Below are positions 42,892 to 52,989 of a stretch of 64,000 nucleotides of DNA, piece after piece. The stretch comes from Limnomonas spitsbergensis (lineage: Eukaryota > Chlorophyta > Chlorophyceae > Chlamydomonadales): assembly GCA_037349105.1 (NCBI GenBank), contig JAYJMM010000023.1:248001-312000 (forward strand), in the 5' to 3' direction. The number at the start of each line of letters is the position of its first letter. Position 1 is the stretch's first letter. A program made the position numbers and the translations under genes. The notes under the pieces were generated by a model, which searched no databases, was not told where the DNA came from, and worked only from the letters and a program-made list of their open reading frames with translations.

Positions 42892-44943
42892 GATGGAAAG
42901 GGAGCACTCAGTCCTGAGGCCCAAACCAGTGCCAGCGGCCGCCCTTTGACTCAAGGGTGGGGCAGGATGGGGCAGCCGGATCGCCCGTGGAACAGCAGTA
43001 GATCCCGAGCGGCGAGCATGCCCCCCTCCTTAGACCTGAGGGACAGGACAAGTGAGGATAAGGGAGCACCGAGGCTCTCCCGGGCTGGCGGGTATAGGGA
43101 TAGCGATGGAGATGGTCCACGGGGGGGCCGCCTGGGCCGCGAGCATGATGTTGCTTCCACTAGGAGGGCTGGCGGGGGGACTGGCGGTATTGGCCCTCTC
43201 AGGGGCAAGGGCGTGATCGATGCACCACTACTCACCAGCTTGATCAAGATGGCAAGGAGCATGCAGGAGATGGACAAGCTAGTTGAGAGGCATGGGTTCG
43301 CCTTCGACCATATCCACGCCGCAGCCGCACTGCACTCGTGTGTCAGTCTTGTGCGGGCCCCGGGTGTTTCCAGGTCAGAGGAGGCCGCTACGCTGGCCAA
43401 GATTACGGAGCTGGTCCGGCTGTGTGCGTCCGCAATGGGCAGCCGGGCGGTGGCCAACTGCATATGGGCGCTCGCAAAGCTTGAGCACACGGAGGAGGGC
43501 TTGTTGTGCGCGCTTATCTTGCGAGCCGAGGCAGACATACCATCGTTCAACCCGCAAGACCTCGCCAACACGGTGTATGCATTGGCGTTACTCAAGCACA
43601 ACGACACAGCCTTTATTGAGAAGTTGTTGCTGGAGGCCAAGGCCAAGTTGCACTTGTTCAACCCCCAGGACCTTGCCAATACAGTGTACGCGATGGCCTT
43701 GCTCATGCACAGGGATGCTGCCTTCACCGACAACTTGCTGCTCCATGCCACGACCAAGTTGCACTTATTCAACCCGCAGGAACTTGCCAACACCATATGG
43801 GCGCTAGCGACACTGCAAAACCCCAGCCCGGCATTCACCGATGCGTTGATGGTCGAGGCAATTGTGAAGCGGAGGTCCTTCAACCCGCAGAACTTCGCCA
43901 ACACGATGTGGGCGACAGCAAAGTTGCAAGCTGCGAACCCGGCATTCATAGAGGTTATGCTAGGCGAGGCCAAGACCAAGCTACATATGTTTAACGCGCA
44001 GGCCCTGGCCAACACCATGTGGGCAATGGGCATGCTCCAACACCGCAACACGGCTTTTATGGACGCAGCGTTGGTCAGGGCTCATGCCCTGTTGGGAACC
44101 ATGAGCGAGCAGAATGTGGCTAACACATTATGGGCCATGGCGGCATTAAGGCATTATGACAGTGGTTTCTTAACCGGAACGATGCAGCGGATCTTGGCAG
44201 ATGTGAACATGCTCCCGATGGCCATCAGCTCCAACATCCAGTCGTTGGCCACCCTGGGTTGCACAGATGCGGAGGTTTTCATGATTGGAAAACGGCTGCT
44301 AATCTCGCACAAGTGTGGCCTTCAAGCCATGTGCAACACATTGGGCGGCCTCGCACAGGCGGGTATGAGCTTCCCTTGGGCGCAAGAGCTGTTGCTCAGT
44401 AAGTTGCCAGGAATCATTGCAGGCCGGGACTTGGCTGACCCCATGCCTATGACCTTGCTCAACCAGCCATTCCAGTACATGATAATGCTAGAGGCAAAGG
44501 GCTTCCTCACACCCGAGGTGCGGGATAGTGCCGTGTATCGCGAGTTGCGGGATACTTGTTGTACTGCCTGCCTGGGAGGAAGCAGGCAGCCCACCACCTC
44601 TGAAGTACAACTTGATGTGCTAGCGGCGGTACGGAAGCTTCCTGGCTGCTCCAGAGCCATCAGCGAGCTTCTGACGGATGATGGGTTGTTCAGCATTGAC
44701 ATTGCCGTTCAGCTGGGCGGGGAGCGGGTTGCCATTGAGGTGGACGGCCCGCATCACTTCATGTCCAATGTGCCCAACATGCTGACGGGGGCCACCAAGT
44801 TGCGCAACTTGATGCTTGATGCGCGCGGTTGGCGTGTGGTCAGCGTGCCCGTCGTTTCAGGTTGGCGAAGGCAGAAGGGCCCTAAGGCGCAAATGCAGTA
44901 CATGCAGTGCTTGTTGGATGCATCATTGCCTTCGCTAGGTTGA
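42892..44943 (+). CDS. RAP-domain repeat protein C, main exon
   Basis: Starts in phase 0 after CATATACAG; the in-frame ATG at 42946 is not needed as a start. About 683 codons, stop TGA. The N-terminal part is G/R/S-rich. Seven clean 37-residue repeats follow, beginning GSRAVANCIWALAKLEH (about 43438) and continuing FNPQDLANTVYALALL. The C-terminal RAP domain is near 44715-44920 (AIEVDGPHHFMSN, ARGWRVVSVPV). By family it is an organelle RNA-binding factor. Closest to B in the last third, where long stretches are nearly identical at DNA level. Two repeats fewer than A. Confidence 0.88.
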   Translation, partial: DGKGALSPEAQTSASGRPLTQGWGRMGQPDRPWNSSRSRAASMPPSLDLRDRTSEDKGAPRLSRAGGYRDSDGDGPRGGRLGREHDVASTRRAGGGTGGIGPLRGKGVIDAPLLTSLIKMARSMQEMDKLVERHGFAFDHIHAAAALHSCVSLVRAPGVSRSEEAATLAKITELVRLCASAMGSRAVANCIWALAKLEHTEEGLLCALILRAEADIPSFNPQDLANTVYALALLKHNDTAFIEKLLLEAKAKLHLFNPQDLANTVYAMALLMHRDAAFTDNLLLHATTKLHLFNPQELANTIWALATLQNPSPAFTDALMVEAIVKRRSFNPQNFANTMWATAKLQAANPAFIEVMLGEAKTKLHMFNAQALANTMWAMGMLQHRNTAFMDAALVRAHALLGTMSEQNVANTLWAMAALRHYDSGFLTGTMQRILADVNMLPMAISSNIQSLATLGCTDAEVFMIGKRLLISHKCGLQAMCNTLGGLAQAGMSFPWAQELLLSKLPGIIAGRDLADPMPMTLLNQPFQYMIMLEAKGFLTPEVRDSAVYRELRDTCCTACLGGSRQPTTSEVQLDVLAAVRKLPGCSRAISELLTDDGLFSIDIAVQLGGERVAIEVDGPHHFMSNVPNMLTGATKLRNLMLDARGWRVVSVPVVSGWRRQKGPKAQMQYMQCLLDASLPSLG

Positions 44944-46019
44944 AGGATGTTGCGGGCGGCCATCGCCGGGGGTCGATTTTGGTGGATTCGCTTGTCGGAT
45001 GCTAAGAAGGTGCATGGGTGATGGGTGTTATGAAATTATTTAATATCGCAAACTTGGACGGTGTTTTTTATCTGATGGCAAAAAATGTTGTGAAGGGCCT
45101 CTCTTATAGATTTAATATGCCTGCCCTTGGACATTTCTTGATAATTTCTACGACTTTGCCTTGGAATCATTACAAAGTTTCCTGACTGCAAGATTTGTTT
45201 GTTGATGGATGGGAAGGATCCTTAATTTACAACGTCGCTTGTGTGAAAGTGCAAAGCGCATGTGCTACTCAAACAAATTATGTGGACTAGATGTATACGA
45301 TTTGGTCCGTGGTGTGAACACGTTTCATGTGTATGAGGACATGAAGACTGAGCGATTGAAGCGTGGATGGGGCCTCTCTTTATGGGTGCTTAACCCGCTT
45401 CCACGGGCGAAGGATCCCTTTGTGTGTATCCTTGATATAGAGGCCTGGTACCTGGGGGGTGTGGGGGGCGGCGGCTGGATAATACACTTGCTTTGCCACG
45501 CCCATTTCCCCTTAATGTGCGGTGTAGTTCATGTATAGACTTCAGTGCATGCCTTATGCCTTACAGTTTTTTACTTTTCAGCTTATTGCCGTTATTTGTG
45601 TGAAATCATGAGGGGGCGTTGCCGCCGTTTTTGTATAATGGGTTATGGAGGAGCCAATTGTTGTAGCCTGAGGAAACATATTAGGGCAATTGCTCATAAT
45701 CAATATTCGTGCTTAAGCTTGCATCATTGTGTTCGTGTTCGGGGGGATAGCGAGCAAATAGAGGATGCGCTGCATGTGTGCTTCTAGTGCCCTATTGCTA
45801 GGGAGCAGTTACGGGAGCGGGGGTGGGCAGGTCCTCCGGAGGTGTAACGTTATTAACACTGTGCGTGTGGGCTTTTGTTGGACGCGCGTCTCCATTATAT
45901 CATGTTCTTGTTTTTATCTTTTGCAATTGGGGGCCAAATGTGAACTGAAGATGAACAATCAGGCCGCCGTGAGGCAAGCCGATTGTGAAAGCCAAAGATG
46001 CACTTGCTCCGGTGACTGT
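44944..46019 (+). other. Proximal 3' flank of RAP gene C
   Basis: Diverged homologue of the flanks of A and B (shared CATGAGGGGGCGTTG, TTTACTTxTCAGCTT). Near 45782-45846 there is a short remnant of the WAGPP module with EQLRERGWAGPP, and at 45838-45858 the GGTGTAACGTTATTAAC motif. ORFs (for example 45209-45538) are not convincing. Confidence 0.45.
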
Positions 46020-46490
46020 AAGTGAAGATAATGGGGGCAAGGGGGTCAAATAAAGATGGGAAAAGAACACACGTAAGCAAAGAATAAACACAATGTGCCG
46101 GGAATGCAGTAAGGAAATAAATACAAGTGTCAAGACGAAAAGGTCATGAAGACGAAGAATCATGATTGTTGGCTATATATAAGTGAATGCGAAATAAAGG
46201 AAGGAAGACTAGTAGGAGGGCAAAATAATGGAAGACTGTATGAAAAGGAGCCAGGAAATAAAACGAGGAAAAAAATAGGGGAAGGGGAATACATTGGAGG
46301 CTAGATACATGATAAAATACGGAAGAAATAAAGAAAGGGCACCTAAGAGGAGAACAAAAATAAAACATGGCATAATTAGGAAAATTACAAATAAAAGGAA
46401 GGACACATTTGTCCTTCCTTTTATAAATAAAAGAGGGAAAAAACAAAAGAGGGGACACTATTAAAGTATGGGGGAAGACAAGGAGGGTGA
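46020..46490 (+). other. Purine-rich distal 3' flank of RAP gene C
   Basis: GGAAATAAATACAAGTGT, GCGAAATAAAGGAAGG and similar words; AATGTGCCGGGAATGCAG is shared with 62860-62880 after gene B. A hairpin with AAGGAAGGACA and TGTCCTTCCTT arms lies near 46396-46421. Confidence 0.45.
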
Positions 46491-46513
46491 ACATGAGGAA
46501 GGTATATATCCCT

Positions 46514-47875
46514 GCAGTACATGCCAGGGATACGTGGAGGCAGTGCATGCCAGGGATACGAGAAGGCGGTACAGGCCAGAGATACGTGGAGGCAGTGCAT
46601 GTCAGGGATACGTGGAGACATGCATGCCAGGGATACGTGGAGGCAGTACATGTCAGGGATACGTGGAGGCAGTGCATGTCAGGGATACGTGGAGGCAGTA
46701 CATGCCAAGGATACGTGGAGACATGCATGCCAGGGATACGTGGAGGCAGTACATGTCAGGGATACGTGGAGGCAGTGCATGTCAGGGATACGTGGAGGCA
46801 GTGCATGCCAAGGATACGTGGAGGCCGTGCATGCCAGGGGTACGTGGATACATGCATGCCAGGGATACGTGGAGGCAGTACATGCCAGGGATACGTGCAG
46901 GCAGTGCATGTCAGGGATACGTGGAGACATGCATGCCAGGGATACGTGGATGCAGTACATGTCAGGGATACGTGGAGGCAGTGCATGTCAGGGATACGTG
47001 GAGGCAGTGCATGCCAAGGATACGTGGAGGCCGTGCATGCCAGGGGTACGTGGAGGCAGTACATGCCAGGGGTACGTGGAGGCAGTACATGCCAGGGATA
47101 CGTGCAGGCACTGCATGTCAGGGATATGTGGAGGCAGTGCATGCCAGGGATACGTGCAGGCAGTACATGCCAGGGATACATAGAGGCCGTACATGCCAGG
47201 GATACGTGGAGGCAGTACATGCCAGGGATACGTGGAGGCAGTACATGTCAGGGTTACGTGGCGGCAGTACATGCCAGGGATACGTTGAGGCAGTGCATGC
47301 CAGGGATACGTGCATGCAGTACATGTCAGGGATACGTGGAGGCAGTACATGCCAGGGATACGTGGAGGCAGTACATGCCAGGGATACGTGGAGGCAGTGC
47401 ATGCCAGGGATACGTGGAGGCAGTGCATGCCAGGGATACGTGGAGGCAGTACATGCCAGGGGTACGTGCAGGCAGTACATGTCAGGGATACGTGGAGGCA
47501 GTACATGCCAGGGATACGTTGAGGCAGTGCATGCCAGGGATACGTGGAGGCAGCGCATGTCAGGGATACGTGGAGGCAGTACGTGCCAGGGATACGTGGA
47601 GGCAGTACATGCCAGGGATACGTGGAGGCAGTGCATGCCAGGGATACGTGGAGGCAGTACATGCCAGGGATACGTGCAGGCAGTACATGCCAGGGATACG
47701 TGGAGGCAGCGCATGTCAGGGATACGTGGAGGCAGTACATGCCAGGGATACGTGGAGGAAGTGCATGCTAGGGGTACGTGGAGGCAGTGCATGCCAGGGA
47801 TACGTGGAGGCAGTACATGTCAGGGATACGTGGAGGCAGTACATGCCAGGGATACGTGGAGGCAGTACAAGCCAG
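46514..47875. repeat. 26-bp minisatellite, ~52 units
   Basis: Unit halves are GCAGTACATGCCAGG and GATACGTGGAG, with C/T and A/G variants (TGCC/TGTC, GTAC/GTGC). As 26 is not divisible by three, each frame cycles with a 26-residue superperiod and all frames remain open, giving spurious 500-codon ORFs. Sits right after the 3' tract of gene C. Confidence 0.9.
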
Positions 47876-48450
47876 AGGACCCACTTGTTTGGCCCACTGT
47901 TCCATACAGCTCCCAGGCCAGCTGCTGAAAACCACACTTCTCCCTGTTTCATACCTGCGTGTCTGTCAGTGCATAGGCGCGATGTGGTTTTTTGGGTATA
48001 AAGCTCCTCCGCCATCATTGACCCAGCCATTGTCAGGGTGAGGCGCACACCCCCCGGCGCTTTTGATCACCGGGTAGGAGACTCCAGAGTTTATTAAACC
48101 TGGGTACGTGGTAGAGGTCGCAGGGCAGTTGAACCCGCACCCCAAGCAGGGTGCAGCTGACAAAGAATGGCAGAACCAGCGGGTCTTGCCTCTCAGGCTA
48201 ACAACGCCTATATGAGGATAACAGGCAACAGCAGGGTCTGTAGTAGGTGGGCTTCGCTCTGGCCACCCTGTCGCCCCTGGATCCTCGTGCGCAGGGAATG
48301 GTATGGTCAGGGCCAGGGCAGAGCGTATAGCCCGGAGCATCGCCATGCCACCCGCGAGTCGCAGGCAATGCCCTGTCACTTGTGTGGGACCACTCCGATA
48401 GCACATGTCAATGCAATATCGAGACCTGCATAGGGTTAGGAGAGTGCGCC
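47876..48450. repeat. Duplicated segment I, downstream copy
   Basis: Direct copy of about 35880-36370, preceded by GAGGACCCACTTGTTTGGCC. That word also appears at about 50455-50475 and, degenerate, near 37588. No gene called. Confidence 0.5.
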
Positions 48451-48489
48451 CTGGGTAGGCCTTTCAGGCCTGTGGGAGGGGCCAGGGGC

Positions 48490-49105
48490 TGGGCCGTGGG
48501 AGGCCCACCCACGCAGGGGCAGCAAGAAGACCTTACTGTTCAGCCCTGAGCGTTGTGGTCCCTTGAGCCGCAATGTCCCAACAGCGGAAAATAGCGTTAT
48601 ACCCATTACTCTATTGCTCAAATCGTTTCACACATTTCCTGGTTTCTTAAATCACAGTTTCGTCCTGGTCTGTTGATTCATTCATGCGCCCGGTTTCTTG
48701 ATTCACATATAGAAGTTGTCTATTAATTCACACCTGCTTCTGGTTCATACTTGCATGGCTGCCTGGAGGTATGACGTCTGCCATGGGCCCATCCGCAAGT
48801 TAAAGCAGGTCCGCTACCACAAGTAAGGGGACCTGTCCTGGGAGCAATTTTGGGGGTAGGTGGGGGCCAAACCCTCACCAGCATACGGGTGGTAGCAAAA
48901 GGACATGCTGCATCAGCCCTCCCTAGACACAGGTTGGGTAGTAGTTGAATGTTAGCTGAAGGGTAGCTGAAGGGCAGCTGAAGGGTAAATGCAGGGCAGC
49001 TGAAATGATATACAATAAACTGCTTGCACCCACCATTGATTTGAGTGGTGATCCATCCTAGCAGATCTCACTGTTCTGCTGCTGGCTGTAGCGCCACCAT
49101 TCGCG
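48490..49105. repeat. Duplicated segment II, downstream copy
   Basis: Direct copy of 37441-38185. Contains five GTAGCTGAAGG-type motifs at 10-bp spacing (48940-49005) where the upstream copy has fewer. Confidence 0.5.
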
Positions 49106-49139
49106 GATGACTCAAGTGGGAAGGCGAGTGGCGCTTGCG

Positions 49140-49258
49140 GCTCATGGCAGCCCGGGGCTAGGCCCTGGGAAGAGGGGGGGAGGGGGAGTCATGGCAGCCC
49201 GGGGCAGGCCCTGGGGAAGAAGGGGGAGGAGGGGGAGTCATGGCAGCCCGGAGCTTAA
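49140..49258. repeat. ~50-bp tandem duplication
   Basis: Two and a third copies starting CATGGCAGCCCGGGG and ending GGAGGGGGAGT. Confidence 0.7.
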
Positions 49259-49259
49259 C

Positions 49260-50290
49260 CCAGCCTGATTATAAACCCATGCATAGTCTATGTAGTCTAT
49301 GTCGAAACCCTAACCCAGCCCGCTTCCATACCCGTACCCAGCCAGCGTCTTAACCCGCTTGTAACTCTTACCCAGCCCAATTATAAATCCGAGCCCAGCC
49401 CGATTATAAACCCTGACCAAGGTCGCGTGTGAAACCTAACCACTCCTGCTCACGACCCAGCAACCTTCCCATACACACTCTTGAACCCTATCCTAGCATG
49501 TTCCTGAACCCCAAGCCCGCCTGCTCCTGAACTGTAACCCTTTCCACATATAAAATACAACCCAACCTGCTTCTTGACCCTACCACAGCCAGCTCCTGAA
49601 CCCTGACCCTGCCCACTCAAAAGCCATTCGCACCTGCCCAGCGTTGACATGCGCGGAGGTGACCGCACCCTTAGCCTCCAGCTCCAGGTATGCATCCTCA
49701 AAAACCATCAAAGGCGCACTGCCTTCCAGCTTCTAGATGCAGACTGACCGACTGTGCAGCGGGGGGGGGGGGGATGTTTCAGGGTTTATAAAATTGGGTA
49801 TAAGTGATTAGCGTTTCCGTCTAGCTAGTTAAGGCAAAGCTTGGACCAGCCGCACCCCACCCCATCCTCACCCCACCCCCACCCTCGCCCCACTGACCCA
49901 CCCCTGTCCCGCCCCGTACCCCTGTCCCGCCCCGCAGGCCGTTTGTCGCTCAATGTAAGGGGTCTACTCATCTACTATGTAATCCTCATAGCCTATGAGT
50001 CATAGGTCATCAAGCTTCCCCTGAATTCATGAGAGTTGAATAGACCGATGACCACTGCTTCATACCTCCCCTCCCCCCAAAGGGTCACCAAGTAAACCAC
50101 TCTTATTTATAGGTTGCTTCAGCTACCATTTAGCTACATCATAGCGATGTACCACCTAGTATATGTAGAACGGGAGGTAGCTGAATTGTAGCTGAACAAA
50201 CGGGTGGGAACAGTGCATATCAGATTTCATATGGTCACCTGTCCCTAACAACTGAACAAGGCATGCGGTACCAGCCCTCCCCCCTCCCTG
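49260..50290. repeat. Third, diverged copy of palindrome-arm segment
   Basis: Same order and orientation as the right arm at about 27.0-28.2 kb: AACCCAGCCC minisatellite, minus-strand exon-like fragment (about 49640-49740), C-rich run, CGCTCAATGTAAGG, fold-back motif, GGTCACCTGTCC. Much more diverged than the two arms are from each other, so it is an older duplication. Confidence 0.6.
50118..50197. repeat. Paired-AGCTGAA fold-back element, 50-kb copy
   Basis: TTCAGCTACCATTTAGCTAC faces GTAGCTGAATTGTAGCTGAA across about 37 bp; the cleanest copy of the motif. Confidence 0.6.
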
Positions 50291-50693
50291 ATGTCGGTCG
50301 GCCAGTCAAGCTGTGGCCTTTATCGGCCCAACGGATGCAGTCCAGCAGCCTGGCAAAGGGTCTCTGGTGTGCATAAAATAGCAGTGCAGAGGGGGTGTGG
50401 GGTGGGGAGGGATAATTTCCTTTCTTTCTTTCAGGCCGGTCTGCCTCGTTACCCGGAGGACCCACTTGTTTGACCCACCGTACCGTACCGCTCCCAATAA
50501 CAGCCCCAACAGTAAAAAACAGTCCCCACCCCTTCAATTACTTCACTTGGTTTATACCATGTCTTGGTCTCTTGATCCAGACTTGATCCTGGTTCATACC
50601 TGTGTGGCTGTCATTGCAGAGGGGTGATGCCAGCCATGAGCCCATCTTCAAGATTTAGCGTGTTTGGCATCACCAGGGGGGGGCTCAGGAGCA
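50291..50693. other. Unassigned region before 81-bp array
   Basis: Contains another diverged copy of the CCCACTTGTTTGACCCACCG segment (about 50455-50640). No gene. Confidence 0.35.
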
Positions 50694-51905
50694 GGCCTAT
50701 ATGCTTGAACTGCTAAGACCTGTGCCGTTGTGGTAGTTGGCAGTGGGGCAGGTGGTTTACAGTGCTGAGGGTAGGCAGTATATGCTTGAACTGCTAAGAC
50801 CTGTGCCGTTGTGGTAGTTGGCAATGAGGCAGGTGGTTTACAGTGCTGACGGTAGGCAGTATTTGCTTGAACTGCTAAGACCTGTGCCGTTGTGATAGTT
50901 GGCAGCGGGGCAGGTGGTTTACAGTGCTGAGGGTAGGCAGTATATGCTTGAACTGCTAAGACCTTTGCCCGTAGTGGTAGTTGGCAGTGGGGCAGGTGGT
51001 TTACAGTGCTGAGGGTAGGCAGTATATGCTTGAACTGCTAAGACCTGTGCCGTTGTGGTAGTTGGCAATGAGGCAGGTGGTTTACAGTGCTGACGGTAGG
51101 CAGTATATGCTTGAACTGCTAAGACCTGTGCCGTTGTGGTAGTTGGCAGTGGGGCAGGTGGTTTACAGTGCTGAGGGTAGGCAGTATATGCTTGAACTGC
51201 TAAGACCTGTGCCGTAGTGGTAGTTGGCAGCGGGGCAGGTGGTTTACAGTGCTGACGGTAGGCAGTATATGCTTGAACTGCTAAGACCTGTGCCGTAGTG
51301 GTAGTTGGCAGTGGGGCAGGTGGTTTACAGTGCTGAGGGTAGGCAGTATATGCTTGAACTGCTAAGACCTGTGCCGTTGTGGTAGTTGGCAATGAGGCAG
51401 GTGGTTTACAGTGCTGACGGTAGGCAGTATATGCTTGAACTGCTAAGACCTGTGCCGTTGTGGTAGTTGGCATTGGGGCAGGTGGTTAACAGTGCTGAGG
51501 GTAGGCAGTATATGCTTGAACTGCTAAGACCTGTGCCGTAGTGGTAGTTGGCAGCGGGGCAGGTGGTTTACAGTGCTGACGGTAGGCAGTATATGCTTGA
51601 ACTGCTAAGACCTGTGCCGTTGTGATAGTTGGCAGTGGGGCAGGTGGTTTACAGTGCTGAGGGTAGGCAGTATATGCTTGAACTGCTAAGACCTGTGCCG
51701 TAGTGGTAGTTGGCAGTGGGGCAGGTGGTTTACAGTGCTGAGGGTAGGCAGTATATGCTTGAACTGCTAAGACCTGTGCCGTTGTGGTAGTTGGCATTGG
51801 GGCAGGTGGTTTACAGTGCTGAGGGTAGGCAGTATATGCTTGAACTGCTAAGACCTGTGCCGTAGTGATAGTTGGCAGTGGGGCAGGTGGTTTACAGTGC
51901 GGTTA
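50694..51905. repeat. 81-bp minisatellite, 15 units
   Basis: Each unit contains TATATGCTTGAACTGCTAAG and GGCAGGTGGTTTACAGTGCT. Units alternate between GAGGGTAGG and GACGGTAGG variants over much of the array, implying expansion as 162-bp dimers. On the minus strand a 27-residue repeat (TTTTAQVLAVQAYTAY and so on) is open except for one TAA (near 51489) and one single-base insertion (near 50970). Coding is unproven. Confidence 0.88.
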
Positions 51906-52073
51906 GCAAGTGGTCTGTTGGTGCACCGTGTGCTTGTCAGTTGTTTTGTTGGTTAAGCAGGCGGTTGGAGGTTAAGTGGGTCAAGCGATTCTTCAAACCT
52001 GCACTTGGTAGTTTTATATTTGGGCCATGATTAAGATTCTCAGGGACAATGCAACACATGCACTGTTACATAG
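51906..52073. other. Short unique stretch
   Basis: No feature recognised. Confidence 0.3.
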
Positions 52074-52247
52074 GGAATGGGGCATGGGGCATGGGGCATG
52101 GGGCATGGGGCATGGGGCATGGGGCATGGTTTATGGTTTATGGTTTATGGTTTATGGTTTATGGGGCCTGGGGCCTGGGGCCTGGGGCCTGGGTCCTGGG
52201 TCCTGGGGCCTGGGGCCTGGGGCCTGGGGCCTGGGGCATGGGGCTTG
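52074..52247. repeat. 7-bp array in homogeneous blocks
   Basis: A block of about seven GGGGCAT, then five GGTTTAT, then about twelve GGGGCCT/GGGTCCT. The period is constant but the unit changes abruptly between blocks. Confidence 0.85.
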
Positions 52248-52251
52248 GATT

Positions 52252-52278
52252 AAGGGGCTCCATGCCCCTTAATTAAGG
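52252..52278. repeat. Hairpin plus palindrome
   Basis: AAGGGGC-TCCAT-GCCCCTT (7-bp stem) immediately joined to the 12-bp palindrome CCTTAATTAAGG. Could form a cruciform next to the 7-bp array. Confidence 0.6.
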
Positions 52279-52369
52279 GACATGGAGCATGCATGCAGCA
52301 TGGAGCATGCATGGGGCATGGCATCTATCCGTCTCCAATCTGAACGGCTACGATTTTCACCCCTCACAG

Positions 52370-52690
52370 TACAGCTGGCTTGAACTCACACTCCAAAATG
52401 GACATGAATAGAGGGTTGGGGCGCGAGCTGGGTGACGAGATGGGGGCATGCTCTTGCTCCCTCTGCCCCGCCCCCCTGACTTACCATTTAGGTCTGCATG
52501 CCTCTCCACCTGTTTCCTCTGCTGCATATGCTGCTGCGCCCGAGTGCCCCCCTTTCTATGTTGCCTCTGCCTCTGGAGAAATGGTCACACTAAATTCTTG
52601 GAGAGTCCGACCCTCCAACCGCCAAACCGAAAGAACGCACACGACATCATGGAGATATCGGCAAGTATAGACCTGGCGTATAGAGTTTAA
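52370..52690 (+). promoter_or_regulatory. Conserved upstream block of RAP gene B
   Basis: Inverted match to 19046-19350 upstream of RAP gene A. It ends about 55 bp before the exon 1 ATG, so it is a good promoter candidate. Confidence 0.35.
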
Positions 52691-52743
52691 GTTGTACTGA
52701 CGATTTTTGTTAACTGGAATTGATAGCTGTAGCAAACACAGCG

Positions 52744-52989
52744 ATGCCTTATCTTAATCTGAATCGATCGACCCTAGTCCACCGCGATGCCCGGTGTCGA
52801 CGGGTGCTGCAGCACGGCAGGTTATCTCTCTGCACAGCATCGCCGCTGATCACCAGCTTTTCTTCTGCACGTCTGCAAGGACCGACGTTTCACTTCAGAA
52901 CGCGCACAGTGGCGAGCGCCGCATTTTCAGGCGCACCAGTGGCCCCACAGGCTCGGCCGGGCGATGATGATTATGCTCAACATGCTAAG
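52744..52989 (+). CDS. RAP gene B exon 1, organelle-targeting peptide
   Basis: 82 codons from the ATG at 52744 (an in-frame ATG at 52720 is not conserved in A) to CATGCTAAG before GTGCGTTC, phase 0. Arginine- and serine-rich (LVHRDARCRRVLQHGRLSLC), ending in an acidic DDDYAQHAK. Matches exon 1 of gene A over its full length, with the same donor. Confidence 0.6.

Noticed and set aside
46514..47875. CRISPR-like array
   Set aside because: Units are directly abutting repeats with no unique spacers, in a eukaryotic context; no cas genes.
46487..48001. 504-codon ORF across the 26-bp array
   Set aside because: All frames are open with a 26-residue superperiod, so openness carries no information.
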